A DNA stretch of 64,000 nucleotides from Nymphaea colorata (GCF_008831285.2 NC_045145.1:17066040-17130039), one strand, 5' to 3'. Positions 22,701 through 43,097 are shown, counted from the first letter of the stretch. A program made the numbers and translations. Notes: generated by a model not told the origin, from the sequence alone.

Positions 22701-25700
22701 CTCCTGTTTGACCGATTCACTTGAATTGGGAATTCGTTTCACTGGGAGCGGTTCGGTCCTCCTTATCTGTCTCGTATCCAATACATTAACATACCTATCG
22801 TGAACTATGTGATCCACTCTAAATTCTTGTTTTCTATCTTAGATCAGATTTTACAACTAGGTTTTTGGATTAGAGTATTTCACTGGGTTTGAGGAAAAAT
22901 AAATTTTGCAAAATTTGGTTTACAAAAAGAAATGAAAAACCTGACCCTCGCCAAGTTATTCATAAAAATTGAGGCTTTCGGTCTACCACCCAAAAAAAAA
23001 AAAAAAACAAGTTTCTAAAAGAATTTAGTTTTATGAACCTCCTCAACATGCATCTCTGCCTTACAAAACAACTGTTATGAATCACAATGAAAACATCAAA
23101 ATTCAATACAAGTCACTTCTTTAGAATAATTAGAACATCGGGGGAGCCTCACCATGCATCTATGCCTTACAAAGAACGCGCTGAGAAAGCTGAGCTTGCT
23201 GCAAAACGACACAACTGCGTCTTGAAGCAGGGTCTTCAACTTGACAGCCTTTACAACTCACGCTTGCCATTTATACATGCAAGAGAACCATTCGTACGAA
23301 CAACTCTGTACTGGTTCCAAGATGATCATTTCCGAGTTGATCATCCCCTTAAACTGAAGGCTGAAGCTACTATTCCGCAGTTGTCTTAAATGGCAGACGC
23401 ATATCAAGGACAATCATAAACGCGAAACCTGTACTCTGGATTAAGGTTAAAAGTTGGATCTTCATTGTAATTTTACTTTTGAAGCTTTGCAAATGGATAT
23501 ATATTCAATTTATAGAAATGCGAACTCAATGATCGAACTTCCGTGACATGCGGCGTGTGCCGAAAGTGCCTTTGAATAAATGATGTTGGACGCGGAAGAA
23601 TCTGGATTAATCATTGTCCGTTTCATGCGACTCGACACTTAAGTACAAATTGAAAGAAAAGAAGAGTAAAAGCAAGACTAATTTTCGAAATTCCTTTTAA
23701 CTTAGGCCGGAAATAAGTTTAGGATATGCAAGACGAATTTCAGCCATTAAAAACCGATCTTCACCAATGAAATCCATAGCTTTTAAGGAAATTTTCGAAA
23801 TTTCAGTGACGATAAGAGTTGAAGGTCATGCAATTGCTTGCAGAACCCTGGAAGCGACGAGCATCTGGTAAACAGTGAGAACGCATTGAGGTAAACAAAC
23901 TCTTCATCGTCATACATGTTCCTGATTATTGGATCACATGGCAGCGGATCTCCCTAGCAGAAGCAAAGTCCATTAAGTGATCTGGTTCTTCAGCCAGGAT
24001 GCTGCCATTATTTTGCACTTCTCACAGACAGATCACCTTTCTCTGGAACACTTTGGGTTGCTGAAGCCTCCCCACTTCTCCTTTGACATTATGACCCAAG
24101 TTAGACCACACATAAGTTCTCTCGTGGCATCGACCGTTTCTCTTGTCAATCATGGAGATCCCCATAGCCAGACACAATAGCAGCACATATACAGGTTTAA
24201 AGCAATGAATGCTTCTAAAGGAATTGCAGTTTTAATTTAACACTCACCTTCATGGCAGACGTCCAAGCTGCAGTCTGACCTGCATGGCTCCCTTGATGCC
24301 ATCTAGTAAGCACACCAGCCCCTCTGGTGTGATTCATAGACGGCATTCAGGGAGCCAGGCAGATCAACCAAAGTATATGATATGTCTTCTTCTCATGTGT
24401 GCCTCCATGGTTCACCTTTTTTCGCTTCTTCACTGTATTCTGCAGATTTGATAGAATTCTGGCTGTTAGGCACGCAGTTGCTTTTTGGCACAAGAACAGA
24501 TGACATGTATGAGTTTCGTGTGATTTCCTATGCAGAAGTTTATAGTACATAAATGAAGCACAGCTGATCACTGTTGCTTACACTGTTCTTGAATGAAGCA
24601 CAGGAACGGTGGTATAAAGAAATGCCTTTCAACAGTTAAAGAAGAAATGAGAAAAGAACAATTGATGGGTGCTCACCGATCCAAGTGAACAGAACTAGAG
24701 AAGAAATTCTTGATGGCTGTCCTCTGCAGAGCTTGGTTGGTGGTCACACATTGTTGACAGATTGCAAGGGAAAGGATCTATATGTATGCATCGCACATGA
24801 GATCTGTCATGGCATGCATCGATCCCTGTAGCTTTTGGCTCTCTCTCTCTCTCTCTCTCTCTGTAAATTTAAATTGCCAAAGAACGAAGAAGGTACAGGT
24901 ACTGCAGAGGCATCCTGCCACTGATGTAAAACATGGTAGAAGGACGCAGCTGGCCTTCTGTGATGCACAACGACCTTTTATTTGCACTACTGAGCCAATG
25001 ATAGCGCCAAGACAATTTCTCCACAGACATTTGCAGATAATGAATCTTTCGACTTGTGGTCCATCTAACAATCAACTAATCAAATGATTAACTAAAACAA
25101 ATGGTTCGGCAACGTCACTTTAATCTCTGATTATTCACTGACTGCCCAAGAATTCATTGACGAGTCCAAGGCAGAGGACAGCCAACCCCGTGTAAAGAAC
25201 AACGCCCCGGCTATCGCGGCACGCCTGCCGGGCATGAGTCGCTGCTGCTGCAAGAGGCACAGCCTAACAAGCATTCTTTAATTAATGCGTCCAAAATATT
25301 ATAATGTACCAAGACTTTGGCTATGTGGGCAGACTGCATTTCTATTGCCTGAGTGGACGAGTTCAAGGAATTGGGAAAGCTTGGATTTTCAAAGAAGCTT
25401 GGATTTTCAAAGCTAAGTTTCCAAATGTAATAGATATCTGCTATGATAGGTACTGCTGATCAGACGACATAAAATCCAGACTCGGGTTTTGAATTCCTGG
25501 CCTTAGATTTGCATATCCGATCTAATAGCCGCTGCAAAAAGATTGATATCGAGTGGAGCTTTCCTTTTCATTTTTTTGACTAATTATACAGAAACATAGT
25601 TATCTACTTCTAAAAACTCAGGATCTCAAGAATCCAAATCTGGTATCTGATTAAAGGAAACGCCTTAAATGGCATCGGTCGTTTTGAGTGTGTAAAAAAA

Positions 25701-28700
25701 TGAAGAACTAACATGCAAAATCATGGTGCAGATTCTGTCTAGAGTGCACAGATAAACATGCCGTATGCAGTAATTAACGATCAAGCTGCCATGAGTACAG
25801 TGTCTACCAGCTTGACTATGCTGTAGGTAGCAATCCTAGACTGGCAAGGTAATACGCTGATCAGGACCATCAATGTCTGTCAGATAGGCCACCGTCTTCA
25901 CAAATCCTGAGGCTCAGATCTCATGATATACGTGATGACAATAAATTGTAAGGTTTTCTTCATGGATCGCGTGTGAGACGCCTGTCATGCATCACCATTT
26001 GAGAACTTGGCATTTCGTAATGAACTGGGCGTTAAGAATTGCATCATCAGTATTTCAGTACCATGGACAATCTTATCATCCCTTAGAATGATGGTAAATA
26101 AATATTAACTTCTAAAGAACATCTATGTTACATGGATGCCGCCAAGATTGTTTTCTTGGGGAGGACAAGAAAAATTTTTGTAGGTGTCTATTATATTTTT
26201 CAAAACTGTTACAGATGTCAAAGTAAGATTGTCAAAATTATTAGCAGGTAAAGGTTTGTTTTCCCAAAAATCTCAAGCAGGGCCACAGCCTCTGCCAGCT
26301 TCCGCCCTGTTGGTAGCTTATGAAACTTAAAAATTTTTGAATCTTCACTTTTTTATGAAATAACATAAGATAGTCTAGAATTTTGAAATACACAGAGTTG
26401 AGGTGTCTGGGCAAATGGTTTGGATCCCTACCAGGTCTGACAAATAAGGCTGCAGCTGGGCATCACAGACTGATTCCAACAAGGTATACAGAGTATTTTG
26501 CAGGATCCAAAGGTGCAGAATCTGAAAAGGCCGCTGCCAACTAATGTCTCTTTATCTGACCGAGTCCCAATCTGAGTCTGATCAACTTACACATGGTACT
26601 ACCAAGTTCGATCCCCCCAAGTCCAAGAAAACGGAGTAATTAATTTCTCTTCTAAATAACATCTGAGTTATCCCATCAGATCTGAACTTGGTATGGTCCT
26701 ATCGGCTACGCAGATGTGGACGTCGACAAGGAACCGAGAGTTAAACAAGATCCGACGGGCAAGAAGCTTGTCCTTTCTAAGGTGCATGCTATGTATATTG
26801 AAGATCTTCATGCACATTTTAATAATCATCTAGATTTGAAAAAGAATTCAGGGCAGATATCTAAACTGAATCTGCATCCGTTTAGCTAGATGTGCTACCG
26901 GCAGAGCAACGTCGGATTAAGACTGACTGAGACTGGATTGGACCCAGATGCAGAGCTCAGAAATTGAGCGTCTTCTTCCTCATCAGTTCACCACGGGGAC
27001 TCTCTAGTCTCTAGTCTCTAGTCTCTGCCATGGTGGTGGGTGGGTAAGGTTTTTGCTGCTGTCGGCTGCTAGAGTGACCACTCGAGGGCGACCACGTGGC
27101 CGTTTGTGCCATGTGCCGTCCCGTCATTGGCCGGAAGACAGGCAATTATAGGAATGCGGACGGCATGTGAGGGGAAGAGAGAGAGAGGTACGGGAGGTGG
27201 TCTGGGTTTGAGCATGGCTTCGGTGCGCTGCTTTACAGCTTTATGAGTTGGGCTCGGACCCATCTCAGGGCTAGTGGGTCCGCTGCCTCGTCCGGGTTGA
27301 GGGAGGACGCGTACAAGCATGGTGGCAGAGCATGTCACATGCTCGTGGCTGTTGTTCAGGCACGGGATGCAGATGCCTCATAATTTTGTGACACAAGGAC
27401 GCATGTACAATTTTTTAGGATTTTTTTTTTTTTTTTTTAATTTGGCTCAAACTAGCGGGTTGGGACTTGTGATCGATACAACATGTATCAAGTTCGACAC
27501 ACATGGAGCTATGCTCCTATACCCAAAAAAGAAAAAAGAAAAAAAAAAGAAGGTGGGTCCTTATGTTAAGATCACAAGAGAGAATATGGGCTTCCACTCG
27601 ACTGCTGTAATTGATTCTCTTGCTCACTCGATCTTAAAGAAAAAAAAAAAAATTGTTATCCGCCTAAATATAGGTAGATCAACATTGTAAATTCAGTGCT
27701 TGTGGGTGTTTTTGTTTTTTCTCATTTTTACACAAAGACAAATATTGAATCAGCATACGTCGGTCTATTTGTTATTATTTGAACGGGGTCACATGTATTA
27801 TATTGGTGCACAAATTTTCGTGCGTCATTATGTTTAATGAATAAAATATGTTTAGTTTACACAAAAAAAAACTTTTTATAAAGACAAAATTGAGAATGAA
27901 ACAAAGTAAAAAAACTATGAAAGACATTCTTTTAGTTTATGAAAGACATTTTTTAATGAGAAGAAAGACAAATCACAAGTCGGGAATGCTAAGATTGATA
28001 TAAGTAGACATTCAATTTTCCTCTCGGTATACATTTGCTATGGATACTCATTTATAAACTGGTTAAACAAGGGACCCCATGATTTGGAAAGTCCGGCAGG
28101 AATCCTGCAGTTGAAGCAGCAGCAAGTACCAAAGTCACCGTAGTTATTATCCTTACAACGCATTTGAATTGCTTCACGAGTCTTTCATGGCAATCCCTCA
28201 TACCCTCTCTCCCTCTCTCTTGCCCGTGCTTGTCAAGGATAGCCTTTAATTTGCAATAACTATTCTGCCCACAAGTTTTTCCTGCGTTTCCATTAATGCA
28301 TGGGTTTGTGCATCAATGTACTTTCGTGATTCCCTTGATATTTAATGAAAGTGAATCCAAACAAATAAGAAAAGAAGACATCACCAAGCAGATTTTGACA
28401 CTCCAAACTAGAAAGCGCATGGATGGTACAATGCGGCAATTAGTTACCACCAACGGACCAGTAGACAGTCGACAAAACAATTTATGTTCATTGGAGCATG
28501 ACTTCAAAGTCCATATTGTACATTACACCATGTTCAACCTACCTTGGACTTTTCTTTTGTGGGTCATACTTTGCTGTTCATCAACATTTGATTTCATAAC
28601 AAGCTAAGCAGAGAGATAACGACATGCATATGCCTATTCGCTCCCCACTTAAATTATGATGCATAATGCGAGTTGGCAGCTTCCCATTTAGACTTTTATC

Positions 28701-31700
28701 AATTATGTTTGCACTTTGATCGCCTTAGATAACAGGTCAGATGCGCCTTAGCTGAATCCCACTCAAATTATTTGGTTTGATTCCCTGTGAGCACCATAAG
28801 CTAACTCCAAAATAAACCTGATGTATGTAGGACATAGTAGATGCTAGGATGCAATAATTCAGATTTGATACCTTTTCTAATCAACTGCAGTGAATTCGGC
28901 TTGTCTCGAATCATGACACGTTGCAGTAGAGATAACCATTAGTGCCAGATCCTGACCTCCAGCAAGGGCTTCTCATTTCCATCTACAGTGCTCGATTGGA
29001 GGATAGTTTCGCTACAGATGTTCTGGATCATTCTAGAAAGCTCAAAGATTGTTCTTCTGTAGCCAAGCATCAAGATGGTCATCATTTTGGTCACATCAAG
29101 AAGAAGCGCTCATTTCCAGCTCAAGTGGCTACGAAGATTTTCCAAACTGTACTTTTATCTTTAACACAATTGTATCCACAGCCGCAATTACATAATGGCC
29201 AGCCACCCATTATTTTCTAACATCTGACAGCTAATGTTAAATCCGATCAGACGCCCATGATATTCTTTTAGACATTGTACCATTAACATTTTCGAAACTT
29301 GGCCGGGGAGGAAACCGGCATACTTCTGCAGAAAGAGACTACTAGAACGTGCAGGCAGCTTGAGCAACAAAATCTGAAACTGTAATTCCTACATTCTACT
29401 CTTAGTATTACTCTTTGTGGAGGTCAAACCGCGTCCACATATGGCGCAGCACAATAGCACGCCTTAACGTTTTCCTCAGTTTCGTCCTTGTTGAGTCTTT
29501 TGGTAGCAGAAATGGTTACCACCTTTCCTGCTCAAACAATATGGCTTTTGAAAATCACATCGACTGGGCATTGGGAAACACTACATATAGTTGAAATGTC
29601 TGTCATTTTGCAAAGGTAAATTTGCTTAATCAATATTTTATGCCCCCTTGGACCACCTGCATTAGCCACTGAGATTTTCCTAACAAGATACACTTCATGG
29701 TCTTCTTGGCTTTCCCTAGATGCACTTGGGATTATCTCATCAACTCCAGATCAAAATGATCCATATCTTTCTTAGTTCGTGCGGTGAATTCTGATCCTGA
29801 AATGTTGAATGCATCGTTTTACTTGTGTCGGATCTGGTTTCTGAGGTCACATCAGGTCTTCGAACGACGGATCTATGTAAGGTTGTTTCCCAAGGAAACA
29901 CCCAAACTAGTATGGGTAGTTACCAAAACATCAAGATGCTAGCATTCGAGACCACCAGGGCTGACGACAGTGATCAGTGTTCTCCTACTAGTCTTCAGAT
30001 AACAGCGTGCGTCCTCTGCAATTAAATCTAAGCAGGCCACCTTGTGAATATTTGACTCTGCGTCGCTAAAAAAGAGACATATGCAAGGATCACATTATAC
30101 AATGTTCTGGTAAGAGATGTGAAATATATAGCATGTGATTAACTCAGATGTCAATAAACTGCAAAATTGATTGGCTTTAGACAATTAGCCAAGTCAGTCC
30201 TCATAGTTCAGCAGTCAATAGCTTGCCGGGAGAGGCAAAACCCACCTTGAGTGGCTTCCCTTGGTTCCAGACTCGCAATCAACCCTTCATCCCTTTGCAA
30301 CCAGGTAGTGAGCTGGCCACCCCCATGTCGCTCACCTAAAAGGAAAAAATTCACTGTGAAGAATTACCCTGTTTTAAGAACAATGCAAGCATAAATTCTA
30401 GCTCATACAAGGCAACAATTTCCATTCACTCCTTTTCTTGGTCAACACTTTGCCGTCCATGTTTAATAGTTTTAGATGATATGATCCAACTACCCATTAA
30501 TAAACCTTTATAATTTTTGACACCTCACAAGTCTTATCAGTGCCGTCTAGAATGCAGGGTAGTAATACATGTAAGTGGAATACGAGCAGCTGGGGATCAA
30601 GACAGTTTTCTTTTTTGTGCCTAGTTTTTCTTTTCTTTTTATGCCATTTTATGAAAAAAAATAAAGAGTACTAAGACTCTCCTCGTAACTGCAATATAGT
30701 TTACCAGTCCAAATGCATATAGGAGAATGGAGGGCCTTCAACCATTAGCACCTATCTGACTAACCCAGATGCATTCACAGGAATGAAACAGAAACAAATA
30801 TTTCAATTTAAACCAAAACAATGAAAGGAATGTTAAATGAAATACACAGGAGAGTGACTAATGGCCATCAACATGGCCATTGAATCGCGCCCTTTTTCTT
30901 TTCCAACAGGGCCACTATATTCCTGAAATATAAAACAAAAGGAGGAACAATGATGATGGTGCATCGTAGAGTATGTTTAACACATCTTTTTAGATGTAGA
31001 TCCTGGCTGAGACTCTGTTTCTAAGGTACTAAGGTAGTTCCTTATAGGTGCAAACTTATTGGTTTCAAGTTGATAAAAGTAATCCCATCGTACAAATGCT
31101 GGTTCTCTGCACGTCATCAAAACTTATTCTGAAAACCAAGAAAAGGATCGCATGACATGACACACAGATGTCTTCTACAATATATTTCCTAATAGAAAAT
31201 GATTGGGGTGGAAAATATAACCACTGGAAAAAAAATAATGCTACATGAACAAGCAAAACAAGCGAACTGCACTTGAACAAGAAACATGTTGAAACTAAAT
31301 TTCAGTATACAGATTAATGAATTCACAAGCATCTAATGTTAATAGTGAGTTAATAATGCTAAAAGGGTTGATGACAATTATGAAAAAGGCCCGAAGTAAT
31401 TCATATTCCAAGTGCAAAGCCTTAGACACCTCTCTTGCATCGATAACGAAACAGTTCCATAAGTACATTCTTATGCGCATCAAAACCTGCTGGAGGAGGC
31501 CTCCCGCCTTTATTAAAGACCAAATGTTTACAATAAGACAACAGAAATGGGGCTACCGCCACAAGAAGGGGTGCCTAACTAATAGCAGCCTTGCACAAAA
31601 TCAGATAGACGCCAGTAAGAAAAACATGTAGGATTATCAAAACTGATGCGGATTTTGCAAAACTTCTCCTGAAGACATCTAATGAAGAGCAAATTGAGCG

Positions 31701-34700
31701 CCTTCCTTCAAGTTGCTCCCTCAGCCACTTGACCCAGTATCTCTTGTTGGAGCTGAGAAAAAGAACATTAGATGCTTCCCTCAGCTGGAACTACATTCTT
31801 ATCGCTTGTCAAAGAAACAAGAATAGATTTCTTGTGCTAGCAGCATGGAAGGTATCAAGGACCTGATTGATGAACTTTTTTCATTGAGAAAATAAAAGAA
31901 ATTAAAGTTTTTGCTAAATTTCCAAGTCACATTGTTTATTAGTCTACCCTATTGAATGCACTTAACGACGATTCTTAGTAGCCTCTTAAACTGCTGATGC
32001 ATGAGTCTTCAGTAACTGTTGACGCCCAGAAAGAGCACTGCATCTTTAAATTTGGGAAAAAATATGCACATATCTAGTAGAGGGTTTCCTGGAAGGAAAT
32101 ATTCAAAGAAAACAGCATATAACCAAATCTTTATTAGTAGAACAACAAGTAAGAGAGGATGCATCCAAAAAACAAATAAAACATAGCTTGATTGAATATA
32201 TAAGTTTGAACCAGTGAATTCAGACAGTGACCCACTGACCCATCAACCAATTCTACTTCCATCCGAGAAAGACGAGTCCTATTCTGAAGCTATTATTTCC
32301 TATAATAATTGCATAAAAAGGAAGGGGAACAAGACATTAAGACAAATGTCCCAAAAAAAAAAAAGGCATAGTCGAAACGAATAAACGTAAACTTCTGTGG
32401 CTGTGAAGCACCAAACTATGTAGTGTCATGCTAATTAGACACAACTTCCAAAAGACAAAAAAGTAAATGGAATAGAAAACATATAACAGAACGAATGAAC
32501 TCGTTACTTCTGTTTTAGCAAGCCAAGCATCGCAACGGCGCATATCTCGCTTCAAGATGCTGAGTTACCGAGCTTAAAGAGTTACGAACAAATACATCAC
32601 AGTTTCGACCAACCAAGATACTGTAGAAGAATAGCTCGTCGAATTTACAAGATACCCACAAAAAGAAAGATCAGGTTAATCCTAACACGCCCACGAATAG
32701 GGAATTAGCACAGTCTATAAAGAACAGCTTACCAGCTCTTACAGCACCTCAACGAAAAAGAGCATATGCAGTCAAATTTTCCTAGAAACTGTCAGTTATT
32801 CATGGCGATCCTATTCGTAGGTCAGAGACATACTGAATAGTGGGAAAGAAATTATCTACCAATATCTTCAAAAAGGAGCTGGAACAACACGCACAACCAA
32901 GAAATTCCGCTGACAGTAAGCATATGAATCCCTTCTAAATGAACAGTAAACTGTAAGGTCAAAAAGGACAACGCTTCTCATAGCGACTTGAAGGATCAGA
33001 CTTGGACATGTTCAGTCTTGGAGGAGTCTCGAAGGACGTCTCGATGCCTCTATAGAATACTCTTCGAGTAAGTATCAACATTGTAGGAGACGGCAGATGG
33101 GGGGTCGGACGAAAAGCAACAGAAAAGAAGAAAGATTTGCAGACCGCCATCACTACAAATTCATGCTCAAATAAGTAAATTCAAGAATCTCTCTTCACAA
33201 GCTCATAAAGAAGAAGATTTTCCATTTTAAATGCCACGATCGCCTCCCTGCCCAACTCTATTGCCCAGTGCACACTGCATTCATGACAGAAGATTGGAGC
33301 TGTGGGAATAGGAAGCTGAAAGAACAGGGAAATGTAGGCCTGTTAAGAGGCGGCGGGAATGTGACCACTCGTTCTATAACCGCAAGACGAACAGGGGGTC
33401 CGGATACTCGTTTGTGATTGAACCTGACATATATAACCTTTTTAGAAGAAAGAGAGCCCATCAAAACTAAATTCGAACTCGGTCTAACTTCAAGATCCTG
33501 CTTAGCAAAAATGAAAAAGAAAATCAGAAATATGAGGCCCATTAGTAAGATTGGTAACAGTTAATTGTCTTGTAAATGAACTGGAACTTCTTACTTTTTT
33601 TTGGAAAAAAAAAAAAAGGGACTTCGCCAATTAGATTTCATTTTTCTTTCAGAACAAACATGAAATTCGCTCTTACATTATCCTTTTGAGCTTGTTTGAT
33701 TAGAGTTCCAAAGGCACTGAAAACGAAATGTTCGCGTGGTGCATGCAACCACTGAACAGGAGTATGTGATGAGTTTTCTTCAAATTTATACACAAGAACA
33801 CTTCTTTGGTACTGTTTCCAGGCTTTGGAGAGGAAACCACATTTATTGACAGAGCATGAAGAACAGTGTGCGAGTTCCGTGCATTCCTCACCTATCAAAC
33901 AATCCCTTTCAGTAGGATATGCCATATAATATAGCAGTCTCAAAGTCATGACTCTTTGAAACAAAGTTGAACTGTTGAAGCTTCTCCATCATAATAAAAG
34001 CTTCTAATAAATAAATATTGGAAAGACCTAGGAGATCCCACATTGGCATAGGCCTTTGAAAGGGCAGAGAATTAGCTAGATGACATGCTAACTTAGCATG
34101 TCTTTCACAAGGGAAACTTTTGTAAAACTAACAGAAAATCACGTGGCAATCTTCTTAATTTCCATGAAAGGTGCAGCGCATTCATTTTATGGAGGAACAC
34201 AGTCGTTCCAAGAAAGCGAATCTCTGTCACATAGGAATTGACATTTAACAGACAATATTATTAAAGCATTGAGACATTAAACTTCAGGTACTAATTTGAT
34301 TTTCAGTTTTTGAAATATTTTTTTAACTAGCTACACAAAGTTACAAACCATAATTTACTCTTTTCCCTTCAACTGATTAGACCCCAACAATTTCTCCAGC
34401 TTTTTACCCTTTGTGTGTTTCTAGGCAGAAATAAATTGCCCGACCTCATGGATCTCTTGAACTATGGCCTTTCTTGCATAAAGGAGGGCCTTATGACTCC
34501 AAGAGTGAGGTGCATGGGAGTTATATACGCTTTAAATAGTAGGCGAGATATTTTAGTAATTTTTTAAAAAGAAATGTCTTTATAATCTTTTTACTTTTTG
34601 TGATTTTCATGTGGTCTTTCTAAAAAAAAAATTCTTTTTTAATGTGAACTGAGCGTATTTTAATCATTAACCATATTAATTTCATGCACCAACATAATTT

Positions 34701-36038
34701 CATGCACCAACTCCCTTATGTCACCGACCCTTGCTGAATGGTCGTGTTTTTTTTTCTCTCTTTTTTTAAATGAGCATATTGTCAACATAGTTTTTTTGGA
34801 CCATGCTGCATTTTTTTGAAATTCTAAACAAGTGCATAAAATTTTTTGTTGGTCCTCAAAAACAAAATTGGTGGTGTTTGGATGACACCCTCGTAAAACT
34901 TGGTTTGTAAAAACCGGTTTTTTAATACCAAATTTGTATTTGGATGACAAGACAAAAATCAGATTTCCATTTTTTGAAACTTGTTTCTACTTTGAATGAT
35001 AAAAATGAACCTTTAAAGATAATGTCAGCTGAACATTATGGAAGTTATAATATTATAGTTGATGCACAACAAAATAAACGTACTATTGGCAATTATGTTG
35101 TCTATTCCAGTGTGTAATTTGTTTAAAAAGCGAATGAAGCTCTTAAGCAACAAGGGCCAACATGAATATACTTGTTATGATAATCGTCCGCTTAGGCTAT
35201 TTGTCAGGGAAAACTATTACAAAAACATATTACGATAATTTCAATTTTATTAGATACACTTAAACAATAATGTTAATATATCCGATTTAGATTTGATATC
35301 CAGTCAAAAGACCTCAAAAAAGTTGGCTGATGGAAAATAAAAAAGCTAAGATCCTATTAAAAAAACATGATCCAATTTAGATTTAAGAAATGACATCTCA
35401 TTACATGAATTCAGATTTAAATACTTGTCTGAATGGATTCGGATAGGCTTTGATTTTAAATAAAAATTACACATTCAATATCCATAATTTTGAAAGTCGG
35501 TTTTGAACATATTGTATTGTGGTGTAATAAGTGGCAAGCGAATTGAAAAGGTGTTCTACAATGGGGAATAGCTTCAAACATGTTTTTTTTTCTTTGCTTT
35601 TTTGTTTATTATTCTTAGCTCAAATTAGTTAACTTAAAAATCATTGTCATACATAATTGCAATGCTAGTTGTCATTGCTATATTCTTCAATTTCTATAGT
35701 GATAGTTGAAGAGCATGGAAATATAATCCAAATTTCCTTTGTTACCATCAACGCGGAGAAAGGGAGAAAAAAGAGATCGGTGAGATAGGTAAATCAAATT
35801 TTATGGTGAAGGATATTATTGTAAACAAATTAAATTAAATTATTTTATTTCGTTTTCTTTATATATGTATATAGTTAAATAAAATATTTAACGATTCCTT
35901 TCCTAACTCTGCCTTTGCCTTGACTTATAAGTTATAAGCTATTTTGTTCTTATAAAAACATGAAAAAACTTTTACTGATACGCCCAAAGTTTTGGGAAAA
36001 ACACAGGCACACGCACACACATACACAATTAAAACTAC

Positions 36039-36075
<37 letters not shown>

Positions 36076-36625
36076 TGTTGAATAAAAATTAGAGCCACAA
36101 TTGATACTGTTCAAGTTTGGTCCACTACTAGACAAATGGTTGCAAGTAACGGAAGCGGGTTTGTGAAGTGGACCGTAGCGCAACCTCCAGCACGTCACTG
36201 AAAGGTAGAGACAATTCCTGACGCCGTTTCAAAAAACTGAAATTCGGAAGCCATGTTACGTGGAACTCCAATCGAACTGCTATTTTCAGAAATTAGTTGG
36301 CAGAAACCCAAAGGCTACGCCTTAAGAATCTCCATGATCATCCACGGCCTCTCGTGGATTCCAATCGCCTCCCATCATTAAGTCGCCAATTAAGGGGAGA
36401 TTTGGAACAATAAGGAAACAAACAGCCAGCGAATGGATATGCCAATAATTAATGAAAAACGTAAACGAATGCGCGGAGTCCTTTGGGTTTCCGAAACTAA
36501 ATGTGGTTAGATTTGTTCATGAATGAATGGAGGAAGATTCGTTGGGCGGACACCAACATAAATTAGCAGATCCGCCTTGAAGTTTCTGAAGAGGAAAAGT
36601 TCTGCTGAGGAGGGCAGTAGTGAAG
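22701..36625. other. 14-kb region without a supported gene
   Basis: Only short open frames occur, for example 23087-23389 (+), 28942-29220 (+) and 33153-32959 (-); none shows a domain or convincing splicing. Simple features: poly-A at 22989-23007, a CT tract at 24841-24863, a direct repeat agcttggattttcaaag near 25380-25415, a tctctag tandem run at 27001-27025, poly-T at 27421-27439, and a TA array near 36040-36070. The last part is the promoter region of subtilase 1. Confidence 0.45.
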
Positions 36626-41330
<4,705 letters not shown>

Positions 41331-42875
41331 GCATACAGTGCTATAGACAATCTGCTGCGCTGAAGCTGCAGATTCAAAAGTGATCATCAGAGATTGACAA
41401 CATTAGACCTTTCTCTTGCTTTGGATCTTATTGAAATAAACAAATTATTTGATTCTCTATGTACAAACAATTACCCATTCTCTGGGCATGAATTTGAGTA
41501 TTTTTTATTCATGTTTCTGTCAGAACAAAGGCTTCTTCTTCATCTAAAAAATGAGTGAACTCGCAACTTTCAATGGCGTCAGGGCAAAGCACACTTGCAA
41601 AGCGTAGGGCTGATTCACACTCACTCTGATAGACTATCAGACAAGAAGGGAACTCATATTGATGGACAATTGTCATGCTATTGACGATGTACCTACCGAT
41701 CCGTCTCACCACTCTCCCTGCTTCCGAGGGTGAGGATCCTGGTCGAGACCTTGGCGGTTCCTCCCCTCCCAGACTCGCTGTGGCTTTCCCCTACCATCCA
41801 ATCTGAGTTCGCATTCTTCGGATGGGTTTCGCTGTATACGCCCATCAGACTGCGTCGTTCACCCATCACCCACTCTCTGGGAAAGAACATGCCTGTGTTG
41901 ACATCTTTCCGCACTTCGGGAGATGTGAACTTCTGTAAGATGGCATTTGCTTTCCCTGTAGTTGTAGTTTGACGTCGAGAAACAAGGCCTTGTCAAGGTA
42001 CTCAGGCTAGGCTTGACACAGTGCTCAGTTCAACTCGGACTGATTGAGTACAGTCCCTTGTTCCTGCGCAGTGGTTGCACACCCAAAACTGTCATATGGC
42101 AAAAGGATTTTATATATACGATTTTAGTTGGTTTCTTTCTGCTTTACCCATAGTTTCAGTCAGAATCTCACGACATTGATGGGAAGGGGAAGTTGGAAGT
42201 GCCAAAAGTATTTTCTTCCTGTCCTATTTTAATCTCTTCTTAAATATCAGTAACCAGATTTGATGAGATATACAGTGGACTATAGTCTGCACAGTCCATA
42301 CCTTTCTCTGTTAACGTAAGCTATGAACCTTATAAAGTTTAGAAATATGTAAATTCAATATGAAAACTATAAGAGCTGCCTTTCCTATGAGTAATTTACC
42401 AGGCTCAATATGAAATCTTGAATAAATAATCAGAGTGTCTGCACTATTTTAGAACGGAAGATTGTTTAACATAATACATTCATCCACAAGTGAAGGCAAA
42501 TTGGGAATCGATTATTCTACAGGAGGCACCATCGGTACTGGATACCGACGTACATTGTATCATATGCCGTTGTTCGGTAAGATCAAAGTTTGCAACCAAA
42601 GAAAACGTTAACCTAGCTATATTTCCTTGCAGGAGACCACCATATCTCCCTTTGATGAGGCCATATAATTAAGTTCCTTTTCTGCACCGTCTAAATACAG
42701 CAGACATCTGCAGTGGAAGCCGTAAGGAGTTCATTTTATTAACTCAAATCTTTTGAAAGGAGAAATCAGGATTGCCTACATTTACTACTAACCGCTATAG
42801 ACATATTTCTATTCCAAGCTATAAAGCATTTCCTATCTCGTGCCCTCCTGAGTTGGTGGAGAAAAGACCTTCGGA
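41331..42875. other. Spacer between the two subtilases
   Basis: Contains the 3' flank of subtilase 1. A C/G-richer open frame of about 80 codons at 41730-41972 has no recognised homology. No transposon ends are seen. Confidence 0.45.
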
Positions 42876-42884
42876 TATATAAAA
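42876..42884 (+). promoter_or_regulatory. TATA box of subtilase 2
   Basis: TATATAAAA lies 51 bp before the ATG at 42927, implying a short 5' UTR. Confidence 0.6.
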
Positions 42885-42926
42885 CAGGAGACTGCTGTGC
42901 GTTCAGAAAAGGCAGAGTAGAAGGAA

Positions 42927-43020
42927 ATGAAGCCGATGGAGATGAATTACATAATGCCGCTCGCCCTTGTTCTCTGGCTTCTCTTTCTGGCTGCTACAAC
43001 CACCACTTTGGCAGGGAAGG

Positions 43021-43097
<77 letters not shown>

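Noticed and set aside
27069-27338. Pro-rich minus-strand frame of 89 aa
   Set aside because: Low-complexity composition, no domain, no promoter or splice support.
34030-34100. Plant snRNA upstream sequence element (atcccacattg)
   Set aside because: No TATA box at the required 23-34 bp distance and no snRNA-like sequence downstream.
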